A stretch of DNA of 64,000 nucleotides, from assembly GCA_949130495.1 (NCBI GenBank), contig OX422222.1, forward strand, positions 275,580,109-275,644,108, written 5' to 3'. Of this stretch, positions 49,691-62,612 are shown piece after piece (positions within the stretch are counted from its first letter, which is position 1; every line of letters begins with the position of its first letter). Source of the stretch: Sambucus nigra (Eukaryota > Streptophyta > Magnoliopsida > Dipsacales > Adoxaceae). The notes beneath the pieces are model-generated. The model worked only from the letters and a program-made list of their open reading frames with translations. It did not search any database and had not been told where the DNA came from. Position numbers and translations under genes: made by a program.

Positions 49691-51953
49691 GTATAAGTTT
49701 GGTTCTAATAGCTTCAGATACCTCTTCGCATAACATCCATCTCATCCCAAAATTGAATCTTATTATACTGTTTCCCCTACACTTCTTCCAATGGTACTCC
49801 ACGGTTCGAAGGTCTATACCTTACCATTCAATACTAGTGACCAACCCATTATAGTTACATTACATCAAAATTTCCCATTATTATTTACTATATACTCTCG
49901 ACAACTTATCAACACATAAAAATTATGTCCAACATTTTCCAATACGGCGAGCCTATCTACTAACGGATAAAGTATTTTCTCTACTGGGTAAAGTTCCAAC
50001 ATTCCCTTATGCCAACTCCCTGTTTATTCTCATACACTTATGTTCAACACATATGTTTCCACATCTTCTGATTGTGGACAATACTAAAATGCAATTAACT
50101 AGGGCACCTATACACCCTATATACCATGCATAACTGCACACATACTCTCTGGCTCCATGGGCCTTACATCATAAAATAACTCTCAACTCATGATTTTAAC
50201 TACAAATCCGTGCAACAACTAGTGTACTAGATTCATGTCCTAAAGACAACACATCTCCCAACTTTTGATGTTCGCTAAGGTTCATGCGTTCGATGTCTCG
50301 TAAGAAAAATCCAAACAAGAAACCCCTTGATACACTACTTCTTATTATTTCCGATCATCAAGATCCTTGTGTCCAAATCACATACTAAGACACCTCAAAT
50401 CCTATTTTTCTACACATAAGTCAAATCTTTCACTCCCCATCAGTCAAGGAGTAATAAAACATTGTGCTATCAGTATCACTAAGTTCTTAGCACTAAATCA
50501 ATAATGAGCTAAGTCTCTCTACTCAACGTTAATCTCGATATATCCTGAATCAGATCAATAAACCCTTGTTATCGAGTCACCACACAAGACAAAAATATGC
50601 TCTCCTCTCATAACTCTTAAAAGGAGCAAAAAATACCATGCAATATAAACATCAAAGAGTCTCACTACCCAATGGTAAATACATTTATAAATATAAGGCT
50701 AATACTACCAACGAACCCACTAAACCCGACTCACTCGTGAATTTTGTGTTATTATTTATATTGTGACTCTCGTTTTGGACAATCCATTTTCATGTGGTCC
50801 GTCTCTCCACAACTGAAGTAACTGCTAAAAAAACCTCCCAGCCCTGAGGAATGGAATGCTACTGCTACTGAGGACTCTGTTGGTCCTTTCTGAATCCACC
50901 ACTCTCGGGTCGATAACCCCCAGATCTAAATCTCTTAGCTCAATCCCCCGTCATAAATCTCGTTCATGTTGCTGTTGTGCCCCACTCGCATTGTTCCCAC
51001 CTATATTCCTAGTATGACTAGTCTCCTTTACTCATTGGCTCCTCTTCATGTGGAAGCATTGATCCTAACAATGAAGTAGGGTGACATTAACAACCTCCAT
51101 ATACGTCTCCAACGTTGGATTACCCAACAAGTGTTGTCGAATTTTCCATTTAAGTCCATCCATTATTTTTCTCATCGTTTTCCTTCAATGTTCACTTCAT
51201 CCTTCACAAAAGTTGCTAAATGAATGAACTCCTGGTCTTATTCTGCTATAGTCCGATCACCTTGAGCGACATCAATAAACTTTCGCTGAATCTTTGTTTA
51301 AATAGCAGATAGAAAATACTTGGGGTCAAATCGTGCCCAAAACTCCCCAATGATCATCACATCTCTCTCCTATGTTATGGTCACAGACTTCTAACACTAC
51401 AAAGTTGTGCTTACTAACTTGAATTTTTCCAAGAATTATTTTGTAGTTTCACTGTACTCAACCATATAAAGTGGTATTGTATGTCTTTCTTCCACTGACT
51501 GGCCATGACTACAACTGAGCTACCCTAAAACTCCGGTGGAAGCCCTTATGAAATGCCTCTCTCACTCTCTAAAAATAGGATGACCCTTAGTGGTGCGAAT
51601 AACCGGTGCTACTGGTGGCTATGGTTTAATCTGCAGAGAGTATTGTGACATTACGATCATTACCGCTTTAGCTGCCTATGCCATGATTTCAGCCACCTCT
51701 GCTGCTGAAATGTTTCGCCATGGGGCCCCCTCCCCAGCGTTCGCTCTTATTTGACAACTCTCCTTTGACTACATTTGAAATGAGAATGACGTTTTTATAA
51801 GCTCATAATCAAATATAAGGTAATTAGAAGAAGCACGTAATCTTAAATACATATTCATGAATGCAACAATACTAAAAATAGGGCTCTATGTCAAAGAACA
51901 CTACGCTGAAATCATAGCAAGCCGTACAAATCCTATGTACACTAGAACCTGAT
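49652..51953 (-). pseudogene. Gag-only interior of the long-LTR gypsy element
   Basis: On the minus strand, scattered gag-like fragments lie right to left from about 51780. A zinc knuckle near 50830-50770 reads YFSCGETDHMKMDCP, where the first Cys of CX2CX4HX4C is Tyr. Left of it, 49690-50750 shows no protease, RT or integrase motif. Frames break too often to define one ORF. Inferred to be a non-autonomous derivative that kept gag, primer site and polypurine tract. Confidence 0.45.
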
Positions 51954-51965
51954 GCTCTGATACCA
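51954..51965 (-). other. Primer binding site (initiator Met tRNA type)
   Basis: The minus strand reads TGGTATCAGAGC four bases from the LTR. It sets the element's direction. Confidence 0.85.
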
Positions 51966-51969
51966 TCTA

Positions 51970-53385
51970 TAACACCCTGCCTATTTTAATCATGGGTTAT
52001 CAGTCCTTTATTAAAACAAATATGAATCTCATTTGGTTCATTCTAATCTTCACTGTCTAAAACCTTTTTTAAATTACTAACCACCTATGTTAACTTAAGT
52101 CGGTGTCAAAATTTTATCTTTCATTAATCACACAACAAAAAGCGAAATAAAATAATCTAAACTATCCACAAAATAATAGAGTCTAAAGCATCACATGATA
52201 AATAACTGAATAAAATAATACCAAATAAACCATTGGTTTCCAAAATAAAATCCATCTACAATATAAAGTAAATAAAATCAAGTCTGATAAATACTGAATG
52301 AAATGATGGATAGTTTGAAGGGGAAACATGCCCAAATGAAATAATAAAATGAAATCCTATCTAGGGATGAATAACTGAAGTGCTTATATCAAATCCTGCA
52401 AGCCTCCATAAGTGTTGAAACCATGCATCCCTGAAATGAGTCATCAAGCTAGGCGTCCCTGTGGCTGGACACCTAAAGTATTTAGAAAAAATAGAAAAAT
52501 AGAATCGACACGCGTCAAAGCCCAAGAAAAACCTTTTGAAAATATTTAGCAAGTATTTAAATCACAATTTAAAAAGCGTTATTACATACACATGCTAGTG
52601 TCACGTACACTCCCTTGAGTTCCACACCTCTCAATTAAGGTGAACACCTAACACGTACTACCTAGAGATGCTACCCAACCTAACTAGACATATGTATCTA
52701 ACTAACCACAAAAGGTTCAATTATCCCTACTGCCCATACAATACACTACCGTAATACCAATAACTAATATTTCCTGCATATTATTATTGAATCATTCTGA
52801 TTAAGTTTCCCATGCTTAAATCACTTTTAGATATGCACTATCTATCTTCCTACTATCACATAAGTAGAATAATTACCCATTATTATCACACCATTTATTA
52901 AGTTTCATCACACTTAAGTTGGTTTTAGATATACACTATCTATCTTTTCTACTATTACACGTAAGCAAATAAATCACACATGTATATATCTATCATACTA
53001 TAATATATATACATCTATAACATCCCTCAGAATGACCACCGCAATGCATGCGTACTCTACTATCAAGTCCATGTACCTCTTGTACAAATTAAGGACTACT
53101 AGTTCAGAATGTCTCCTCAAACCCTCAATCAAATAGCACATATTGGAGGCGAATATAGTTCTAAGCTATTGTGCTAGGCACATACTTAACATACTCAAAT
53201 GGCCTACCAGTCCCATTAATACACATCACATAGTGAGCTTCCCTAAGTTTTATGTTCTGGGGCACAAATCTAGACCTCACTGAAATCGCTAAAGTGGGAT
53301 CGCCCTCTGCACGGAACATCCCGTGATAGAAGGCAACCTAGGTTTATTCACACACATAACAAATCACATCCTAAGTATTCACACA

Positions 53386-53467
<82 letters not shown>

Positions 53468-55057
53468 TCTTAGTATAGGTACACACACAATATATAAATA
53501 TGTCCAGCATAAGCATCCACACAACTTATAAATACATCCCGTACATAGTATATATATCTCTCAAATACTTACATACTATCAATTTACCATTACAACCTTT
53601 TATTGTATATTTTTTAGTATCGCTCATAACCCCGAAGGGTCCTAGTAACCCCTTAATTAATATCAGTTGTTAATATATCTCTATCCTTCTGGTTCATAAC
53701 TTGGGTTTACTCACTCTCCATAACCCATTTTAATTCTCGACATTCTTTCAACTCCATATTATGCCCAAAAGATCCTAGCCTTAAATTATGTCATTTGGCT
53801 AAACCCAACACTTACCATAGCCTACTACAATTGAATAAGTCTCTCCCTATAGTTTAACAATAACCCAAAAGTCTCTCGATTAATTAATCACAAATTCGAG
53901 CATAATCACAAGAAACTATCAAAATCTGGGAACCGAATCCATTCGCTCCTAGAGCCGAATCGATTCGAAATGCCATTGATCGTCTTCTTCATTTAACTGT
54001 TACGTTTTTCACCATAAAAATCAAACTCAAACCCCATGAAACCTTAGCAACCTCCCATACAATTACCAATCATCAAAAATATGTATAGGGACAATTTTTA
54101 ACGTGGTAATATCATCAAATCTTCAAGAAAACTAACCATAAGAGGATTTAATGTCCATAAATAATAAAACCCTAGTTTTTAATGTTTTTCATGAATAAAC
54201 ATTTATTTTTCTAGATTTCGTTCACGTTCATAATCATATATACTTTGATTTTGAATTATCTACACATATGGATTCACTCTACATGTAATCCTACCCCAAA
54301 TCATGAGTTTTATTCATCAAGACTCCAAGAACATCCATTAAATCAAGAATTTAAACCCGAAACTACATGGGTATTATAACATGCTTAAATAAATTGCAAG
54401 ATAAACACTTGTCTTGATTCGGTTGGTATGATTTTCATTAATTAGTGATGGAGTTAATCTCCCCTTGCTCCAATCTCAATTTCAGCAATGTCCGTGGTGC
54501 AAAACGGTATGGGAAAGTCTAGTTTCCTTTATCCTCTACCTCTTCTATGGCCTCCTCTCTCTCTAAAGTATTCTAACCCTAGCCTCCCAATCAAATTGGA
54601 TGATATAATTCTTAAATTTTCGGAGTTCCATCTACCACAAACTCCCAAATGATCAAAACGCCCTTATTTGGTGTCGGGTTCGTCTAAAATCGCCCCGGGA
54701 CCCAATCAACACACCTGGTACATTATTCTGACTATTTTGCCCCATTTGGAAACAATTGTGACCTCAAAATTGCCATCCGAGTCACTATATAATAATTTCC
54801 CATCTCGATCTCATATAGTCTATGATCGACTCCCGGTTGAGGTGTAACACTGTCACGCCACTGTCACTCACTATGACGTAAAATCATAAATCAATATTCA
54901 CTTAGTAATTATATTCCATAAACATTAATCATTATCTCTCCCAATTAATATTTTAATCAACATATAGTAATTAATTCAACTAAATTATGGCACACGTGTA
55001 ATTTAAAAATTACCAAATTTATCAAATTTTAAATACTCAGAAATACGGGGTGTTACA
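51970..55057 (-). repeat. 5' LTR of the long-LTR gypsy element (3.1 kb)
   Basis: Aligns with the split left LTR, ending AATACGGGGTGTTACA in both. It includes a repeated AATCGATTC-type motif (about 53935-53970; three copies at 48520-48565 in the left LTR). Confidence 0.75.
53389..53464. repeat. (CA)n(TA)n microsatellite
   Basis: Directly visible; the counterpart of the (CT)n(AT)n tract in the left LTR. Confidence 0.95.
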
Positions 55058-55740
55058 CTATGCACCATTTGCAAATTGTGAGATTGTACTAGTCTAATCT
55101 AGACATCACCCGAATCCAAGTCTCACAATCATTCCCATCTAATACATTACAATCTTTATTAAACCATCAGATAAGTTTTCAAGCCATCAAACAGGTTCCT
55201 ATAGTCTATATAAACTACCAAGGTTGTGCACAAAACTTTACCGGTCAGATGCCTAGTCCTTATCTTGACAGTGAATTGTTTAATCATACTAAACTAAAAT
55301 TTTGATTTTCAATGATCGAGACAAAACTGATTCACCATAATTTCTAATGATTGTAATTGAAAGTCATATAAAATATATTTATCAACAAATATAATGCATT
55401 CCTACAAACCCTATCAATATTTTAAACGAGCTAAGACAATCCTTTATAAATACATAATAAATATGATAAAATATTGTTTTAATAATAAAACCCTAAAAAT
55501 CCCCCATTTATTTCTACAACCATGTGCCTATGCATGTAACACTAATTCCCTCTACTTTCTTATTCAAGGTCCTAACTTATAAATGGATTAATCAGGTTGC
55601 TACCGATGCAATCTTGGTCATAGTCTTGTCACATTTCCTATTTAATCCTTTAAGCCAGTTCATACCTATGTTTAATATGCTTATCTCTTTTATGAGTCTT
55701 AGTATCCATAAAACTTGCAATCATTTTGTTATTATCACAA
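55058..55740. other. Flank of the gypsy LTR, probably decayed copia RNase H side
   Basis: No clear motif. By position it should be the 3' part of the minus-strand copia pol whose RT lies to the right, or its non-coding tail. Confidence 0.3.
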
Positions 55741-56612
55741 TATAATGTAATTATCTATTTCACTGAAGGAACCTCACCTAAGTTACTTAGGAAGTTCCTC
55801 ATCAAATTAGGCTCTTTATTTTCTTCCAAAATGGTAACAACTTCAATTTCCCTGCTGGGGTCGACCATACATGATTGTTTCATACCTATCTAATTAACAT
55901 CTCCACTTCCTAGATTAAGCATCTATCCTGAGATAAACTTCCTAGAATATTTATCTGACTAAAAAGCCAAGTCTTTGTACACCAAAGGTAAAAGACTATT
56001 TGCTAAGTAAACTGACACATAATCTTTAATCTTTTTCAAGTAATTGAGAATCTGTGTTATTATTGTCCAGTGCTCCTCACATAGATTAGACTAAAATTTG
56101 TTGACCATGCTTACAATGAAGAAAATATCTGATATTACAGAATATGTCATACATGAGGCTTCCCACTAACAAATTAGACTGTATATTCCACCTCCTCTCT
56201 ATTTGATCAGGTACCTTAGGAAATTGATCCTCAGAGACAATGATTCCATGTGTGAAAGGACAAAATACTTTCTTATAATTGTGTATACTAAAATTTGTGA
56301 GAACACCATCAACATATATAGTTAGGGATAAAACCAATATCTTATTTTTTTATCACGTAAAAGCTTAGTCCTTAGGATATGACTGGATTCTCCTTCCTTC
56401 ATATTGAGTTTGATAGATAATCACACTTTAATTATGCTAGAAAACACATCCATGTTTTTCCCTATTAAAAAGATATCATTTACATATAGTACTAAAATTA
56501 CCATCACGTTCCCATTATGCTTCTTATATACACAAGTTAAATTCGAACACTGATCGAAAGACAAAGGTTTTATAGCCTGATCAAAAAGGATGTTATAATA
56601 CCTAGATGCTTG
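55741..56612 (-). pseudogene. Copia reverse transcriptase C-terminus, decayed
   Basis: The minus strand, from right, reads QASRYYNILFDQAIKPLSFDQ at the insertion border (near 56610-56550). HNGNVMVILVLYVNDIFLIG follows (the catalytic YVDD is YVND, about 56520-56460). Then comes SEDQFPKVPDQIERRWNIQ with VGSLMYDIFC (about 56250-56130), matching the copia RT/RNase H junction. Stops and frameshifts are present. It continues from the piece at 60774 once the inserted element is removed. Confidence 0.75.
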
Positions 56613-56617
56613 TAAGT

Positions 56618-57613
56618 GAAAAATTTATAATTGCTCATTTTATTTTTATTTGGCTTATCCTGTTACACACCACTGCTCCTTTGTGACCATTCTCAAATCT
56701 TTGAAGAGAAGAATTATTGGGGACATTTGTGAAGATTGAAGATCGTTCATCACAACTTCACTTGAGAAGTGTTATGAGGTGGTTTGGTAAAGCTTAAAAT
56801 ATTTAGGGGTTATTTTTAAAAGAGTTCTCTTTTAAAAAAAATAAAATATTCTTAAAAGTTTTTTGAAATTTTTATGAGGTCATTTGAATGATAGCATATG
56901 TCTTTCAAACGAGATGCCATGGGTCATTAAAACGAGGTTTCCATGTTCAAATAAGATTTTTTAAAGCATCGCCTTTTGGCTCAACTCTGGAATGCCGTTC
57001 GAAGTATCGTTGGAAGTTATTTGAATGAGATCCGATACATCATTCGAATGAGGTGGAAGTTCATTTGAACGAGTACTAGAGTTTTTGTTTTTTAAAATAA
57101 ATCAAATGCAATATTTTATCCCTGTGCCCTTTTAACAACTTTTCCTATAAAAAATATGAGGGTTGCATTTATTTCCAGGCCTTTTTAGAGTTCCTTTTGT
57201 GACCAAACTTTATAATTTTGCCATCCAAACCTCTTGTATCTTTTAGGACAATTTTTCAAAATCAAGAAGAACACAATCCAAAGTCTTATAGAGAATTTAT
57301 CTATAGTTGGTTTGTTTATTTGAGGCCCTATGGATGAAGAATAAGGTAATTGCACATTCCAAAGGCTGATCAGTGGATACCGAGGTAAGATTTGCTTCAT
57401 GTGGGTGGTGCTGGACTGCATCACATTATGTCAAAGATTTAAAGAATGTGTGCATTATACTTAGTGGAAATCTAAGCAGTCTGTAAGTCTTTTGACTCTA
57501 TTAAATTCTTAAACAGTGCAAATAATGGGTTTCTCCCGAAAGGGTTTTTCCCTCTATTTCTTCTTCTTTTTCTTCTTCTTCTTCTTCTTCTTCTTCTTCT
57601 TCTTCTTCTTCTT

Positions 57614-57644
<31 letters not shown>

Positions 57645-57789
57645 TTTGTTTTGGATATTTGGTTTGAATTTGGCTTCACATAATCATACATGTTCTCTTT
57701 AATTTAAATCAAGATAAAATTTGGTAAAAAGTGAATCTTTGTATGTTACCCTAATATACAAATGAATCCTTATAGTACCTGCTTTATCA
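56618..57789 (+). repeat. 5' LTR of the nested copia element
   Basis: Shares with the right LTR AAATTTATAATT, GAGAAGTGTTA, CGAATGAGGTGGAAGTTC and GGTTTGAATTTGGCTTCAC in order. It carries a large (TTC)n at 57557-57643 that the right LTR lacks. Confidence 0.75.
57557..57643. repeat. (TTC)n microsatellite in one LTR only
   Basis: About 29 TTC units. The matching place in the right LTR (about 60600-60625) has only a few C/T-rich bases. Confidence 0.95.
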
Positions 57790-57847
57790 AATTGTTATCA
57801 GATCTGGTTATACCAATTTATCATATGATATTTATTTTGGGATTATA

Positions 57848-59110
57848 TGGAATTTTTTTGCAATAGAGTTCCTATTTTTGATGGGTCAAATTATTCATAT
57901 TGGAAATCTCGAATGAGGTCTGCATTAATGTCGATTGACGAGAAAGTCTAACTTGTCTGTGAAGGAGGGTGGGAACCACCCATTATGACTAATGATGATA
58001 TCATAACTCTTAAACCTATTAATTTCTGGACGAATACTGATTTTAAATGGAGCAATTTTAATTCCCGAGGCTTGAGTGCAATTTTTGGTGCAGTCATTCC
58101 CGGTGAGTTTCGTTGCATTATGATGTGTACCATGTCTAAATAAGCATGGAATATCTGCTAACTCACTCATAAGGGTACCAATTCTGTGAAAACTTCTAAG
58201 CTACAAAATCTCACCAAACAGTTTAAAACGATTACCATGCCAGAGACTGAGACTTTTGATGAGTGTAATGCATGATTATCTCATACAGTCAATTCTAGTT
58301 TTAATTTAGGTGAGAAAATCCCTAAGACCAGAGTTATGAAAAACATTTTGAGATCCCTGCCATCTCTTTTTATCCTTGAAGTCATGGTACTAAATTCTTT
58401 ATTAATCTCAGATGCTCTTAGGTTAAAGAATCTCCTAGGATACCTTTTAATTTATGAAACACATATGTTTACCAAAAATCAAAAGAAAAAGGAAATATGG
58501 ATTGCTTTGAAAGCCCATTCTAAAAAGAAAAAGGAAAAGGCTTTTGATTCCGAGTCTGGTTTTAATTTTGAACTTAATGATCTTACATTGTTTGTGAGAA
58601 AATTAAAAAAAATTCTCAAATTTAATAGAGAAAATTCTTCAAAAGAAAGTAAAATTTTTGAGAAAAAAATGTTAATGGGAGCAAGACATTTTTAACAATG
58701 ATCAAGTGAGATATTATGAGCGTGAGGGTAAGGGTCACAAAGCCCATAAGTGTGCCACTAGGCTAAAGAGATGGGGAAAAGGAAAAGCTTCATAAAAAGA
58801 CACTCTTAGTGATAGTGACGTTGTGTCGGTGGGGGGGATGAATCAACACATGAACCTAATTTATGTGTGTTCATGGCCACTCATGTTTTTAGTTTTAGTT
58901 TGTCCCACTTCGGTGAGGAAATTTCTAAATGTTATGCCCTCGACACTTTATTGAGCCGTTTTGAAGAGAATGAGAGTGAGAATGAATCGAATAATTCAAA
59001 TGAAGGAGAAGTTAAACTCCAATGCGCCTATGTTGAACTTTATAAAGAGTCTTTAAGAATCAAAAAGAGAAACAAATACTTATCTCTTAGGGTGATTGAT
59101 ATATAGAAAA
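57848..59110 (+). pseudogene. Copia-type gag (UBN2 family), broken
   Basis: The plus strand reads RVPIFDGSNYSYWKSRMRS near 57870, typical of the start of UBN2/DUF4219 gag. A stop after MSIDEKV, a KTSKLQNLTKQFKTITM stretch and an SFNLGEKIPKTRVMKNILR segment follow. Next is a Lys-rich region and a decayed knuckle YYEREGKGHKAHKC near 58710-58760 (two Cys replaced). The tail (58867-59106) is acidic and coiled-coil-like. Several stops break the frame. It parallels the gag at 9117-11095 in plan. Confidence 0.7.
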
Positions 59111-59674
59111 TGATGAAAGATTTGAGAGTGAGGCATCCATGAGTCAACTTGAGAAGGTAAAAATTTCTTTATGTGAGCAATTGATTGTGATTGGTAAGGA
59201 AAAGGTCGATGTTACCAAAACTATGGCTATTCTTACGAGAGATCTTCAACCTTCATTGGAGACTTATGAGAAACTTCATCGCATGTGATTTCTTGATTAT
59301 CCTTGTGATGTTCTTTCATTTGTATTCGGGTGATGCTAATTATTCATGTTAATTTCTTACCATTTTTCTATTACGGACAAAAAGTGGAAGATTGAAAAAT
59401 TGAGAGGGTGTTTTTTTTATTGCTTTAAACTCTTGTATGCACCACGGTACTATTTTTGTCTCATGTGTGTAGGTCATTACGGCTTGCTGGTGATTTCATG
59501 GACCACACAAGATGAATAATTTTAGTTGAAGACTCATAGCTTTATGCGTTTTCGTTTCTTTATTTGGGAGGGCATTAAGTGTATTAGTATTAGTTTTTTT
59601 TAGAATAGTATTAGGGGTCAATTTGGCTTCGTTTGTATTTTTTACCGAAATAGACAAATAGATAGATTTATAAG
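59111..59674. other. Non-coding 3' interior with polypurine-like tract
   Basis: A purine-rich stretch, GTGGAAGATTGAAAAATTG then AGAGGGTG, lies near 59385-59408, as before copia 3' LTRs. The recognisable LTR similarity starts only near 59675. Confidence 0.4.
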
Positions 59675-60768
59675 ATTTAAATTTATAATTTGTCATTTTA
59701 TGTTCATTTGACTTATCTTGTTACACCCCACTACTCCTTCATGGTCGTTCTCAAGTCTTCGAAGGGAATAATCATTGGTGACATTTGCAAAGATTTAAGA
59801 TCATTCATCACAACTTTACGCGAGAAGTGTTACGAGGTGGTGTGGTAAAGCAAAATATCTGTGGCTCGTTTTTAAAAAAGTTTTCTTTTAAAAAGATTTA
59901 AAATGATTTTTAAAAGTTTTTTAAAAGTTTGGCGAGGCCGTCAGGACAACATATGTAATTTGAATGAGATACCTTAGGTCATTAGAATGAGGTTCCCACG
60001 TTTAAAAATGACCTGAAGCATCGCCTTTTAGATCAACTCTGGAATGCATTCAAAGTATTATTGGAAGTTGTTTAAACGAGATCTAATACGTTGTTCGAAT
60101 GAGGTGGAAGTTCGTTTGAACGAGCAAGAGAGTTTTTTTTACAAATCCAATGCAATATTTTATCCCTATGTCCTTGTAACAACTTTTCCTATAAAAAGCA
60201 ATGTGGGGATGCATTTATTTCCAAGATTTTTAACGTTATTTTTTTTTTATCAAACTCTATAATTTTTCCATCCAAGCCCTTTGGATCTTATATGATCACT
60301 TTTCCAAAAAAAAAAAAACACAATCCAAAGTTCTAAACGCTTGTAAATAATTCCTCTATTGTTGATTTGTGGTGTTGAGGCTCTACGGATGAAGGAGGGA
60401 ACTTCATATTTCAAAGGTTGATCTATGGATATCGAAGGAAGATATACTTCCTATGGGTGGCACTGGACTACATCACATTCTATTAAATACTTGAAAACCT
60501 TGTTCATTATACTTATTGGATATCTAAGTAGCCTGTCAGTCATTCGAGCCTATTCAATCTGAAACAATGTTGAATTATAGGTTTTTCTCGAAAGATATTT
60601 TTCCTTTATTTTTCCTCTTCTTATTTGGTTTGGAGATTTGGTTTGAATTTGGCTTCACCTAATCTTGCATATTCACTTTAATTTAAATCAAAATAAAATT
60701 TTCTCAAAAGTGAATCTTTATGTTTGTTACCCTAAGATACAAATTAATTCGTATATCCCCTGCTTGAT
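59675..60768 (+). repeat. 3' LTR of the nested copia element
   Basis: Matches the left LTR throughout, with clear divergence, so the insertion is not recent. Confidence 0.75.
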
Positions 60769-60773
60769 TAAGT

Positions 60774-61440
60774 CCATAAATGGACCTCATAATCTTACAC
60801 AATTTGCTTTCCTAGCCACTTTATATGAATCCACAGACTTCACCGTATAGATTCACTCATCAACACTACCGCTCAAGAAAGTAGTCTTAATATCTAGTTT
60901 AAAAATCTCATAATTGAGATAAGACACAATGGATAAAAGAATCCAGATAAAATTTAGAATATTTGCCAACAATATGGTTTCATCGTAATTTATCCCTTAT
61001 TTATAAGTAAATCCTTTTGCAATGTGCTTTGCCTTAATGGTTTCCACCTTTCCATCTATGCTTCTTTTGTTCTTATAGATCCACTTGTACCCGGTCGGTT
61101 TTATCCCATCCAGTAATATATAAGATCTTAAACTAGATTAAAACACATCGACTCCATATTGTTATTAATATCCTTAAACTAAATATCAAATTCCTTGTCT
61201 TTAAATGCCTCACTGTAGTTCTTAGGATTCAATTTGTGCTCCTTTGGCATCTCATTGAAGTGTTCACCCAAATACACTAACCCATTAAGTTATCTCCTGA
61301 CCTTCCCACTATGATGTGACTCCACTTATGATCCTATATTAGTGACATAAGTATTAAAATCCTTAGTAATGTTCACACTAACCCCAGGTAGTGTATTATT
61401 CATATCATGTTGTATGTCTTCCTATATGGGCGGTTCATAA
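60774..61440 (-). pseudogene. Copia reverse transcriptase N-terminus, decayed
   Basis: The minus strand reads, from right: HKLNPKNYSEAFKDKEFDI (about 61230-61175), PTGYKWIYKNKRSIDGKVE (about 61110-61055), AKHIAKGFTYK, INYDETILLANI, LDIKTTFLSG and KLCKIMRSIYGLNQA (about 60810-60765). These are standard copia RT blocks. The last one is cut by the plus-strand element. Stops are present. Confidence 0.75.
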
Positions 61441-61599
61441 GGAACTAATTTGTCTTATGCTCTTAGCTATTGTATATCTTACTATTGGGTTTCTAATCCA
61501 TTGTATAATTGTAAGAGTAAGATTTTATAATTACTCATAGCTTAGGCTTTTTATTAGTTTTGGCATATTTAGTTACAAATCAGCATCACAAACCGAACA

Positions 61600-62610
61600 C
61601 TATATCTCCAAATTCATTCGAAGACACGTTAATGACCGAGCTTTGTCTCTGAATTCATCAAAAACACTTTATGGCGGTATAAAACTTGTGGTTTTTCATG
61701 GATTAATATAACTCATATTCTAGGATGTTTAACTTTAAAATCGAGGCTTTTTTATAAAAGTATTTCAAAAAGAATTTTTTTTAAAGTTCCGTTCAAATGA
61801 GATTTGGTCTCATTTGAACGAGATATGTGGTTTCATTTGAACCAGCTTCAAACGACCATATAATGAGACATCCTTGCCTTGATAGAGAATTCTCATTAAA
61901 AGCTCGTTAAAAGAATATTCGAATGAAAAGAAGGTTTCTTTAGAACGAAACTGGATGTCATTTGAATGAAACTATAGTTTTCATTCCAATTAGATCTATT
62001 TTCATTTGAATGACCTCAATGCCTTGAAATTCGTGTTTTTATGATAAAAACTCTCTTATTCAAATTTTTAAAGAGAACTTTATTGAAAGAAATTTTTCAA
62101 TACACGCTCCAAAGTTTTCCCTTTTTGGTTAATCGAAACCAGTTTTAGTTTCACAAATATTTCATCCCCATATGTGATTTGTGAGATTTATGAAACCCTA
62201 CTCGATCTCTATTAGTGTCTTGTGGAATTGAGGTTCCACTACTGAAGAAGAAGAAGGTTGATCGGTGGATACTGAGGGAAGACCGTTTCCAATGAACGAC
62301 ACTAGACTTGGTCATATTCTATAGAAGGAATTAAAGACTTTGCACATTATACATAGTCGTTCTATGTAGTTTGTAAGTCAGTTGTGTCTATCAATTACTC
62401 TATAGTGCTGAGTAAAGGCTTTGCCACTTTTAGGGATTTTTCCTTACTTATTTGCATGTCTGATTTAGACGTGTGTTTGTTTAGGATTGAAATTGGACTT
62501 TATGATATCATGAACACTTAATCGTTAATCAAGATAAAATTTGATTAAAATTAAAATTTATGTGTGAGGAACCTAGTATACGAATCAATCCATAAAATTC
62601 CGCATTCTGA
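61600..62610 (+). repeat. Probable solo LTR related to the nested copia LTRs
   Basis: Shares with the 56618 family GGTTGATCGGTGGATACTGAGG (here quoted as GATCGGTGGATAC), GCACATTATAC, a TCAAGATAAAATTTG stretch and the TTTGAACGA/ATTCGAATGA motif module (61790-62030). There is no second copy or interior nearby. It splits the minus-strand copia pol between integrase and RT. The left border is uncertain. Confidence 0.5.
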
Positions 62611-62612
62611 AT

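Larger units (their letters stand above)
39890..55057 (-). mobile_element. Long-LTR gypsy element, gag-only, carrying a MULE
   Basis: Two long direct repeats bracket about 2.3 kb: left 39890-49651 (interrupted by the MULE at 41183-46569) and right 51970-55057. A primer site (minus strand TGGTATCAGAGC, 51954-51965) abuts the right LTR. A polypurine tract (minus strand, ending GGGGGGAAGTA after GAGGACGAAATTCC) abuts the left LTR, whose start reads TGTAACACCCC. This combination is typical of plant chromovirus-type gypsy elements. The interior has gag-like traces and a zinc knuckle but no pol. No target duplication was found at 39885-39889 and 55058-55062. Confidence 0.7.
56618..60768 (+). mobile_element. 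Plus-strand copia element, gag-only, nested in copia RT
   Basis: Direct repeats of 1.1-1.2 kb (about 56618-57789 and 59675-60768) bracket a gag region. A decayed primer site (TTGTTATCAGATC, from 57792) follows the left LTR. TAAGT occurs at both borders (56613-56617 and 60769-60773) as a likely 5-bp target duplication. Removing the element rejoins the copia RT motif SIYGLNQA with the following QASRYYN. There is no integrase or RT inside. Borders are approximate by a few bases. Confidence 0.75.
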
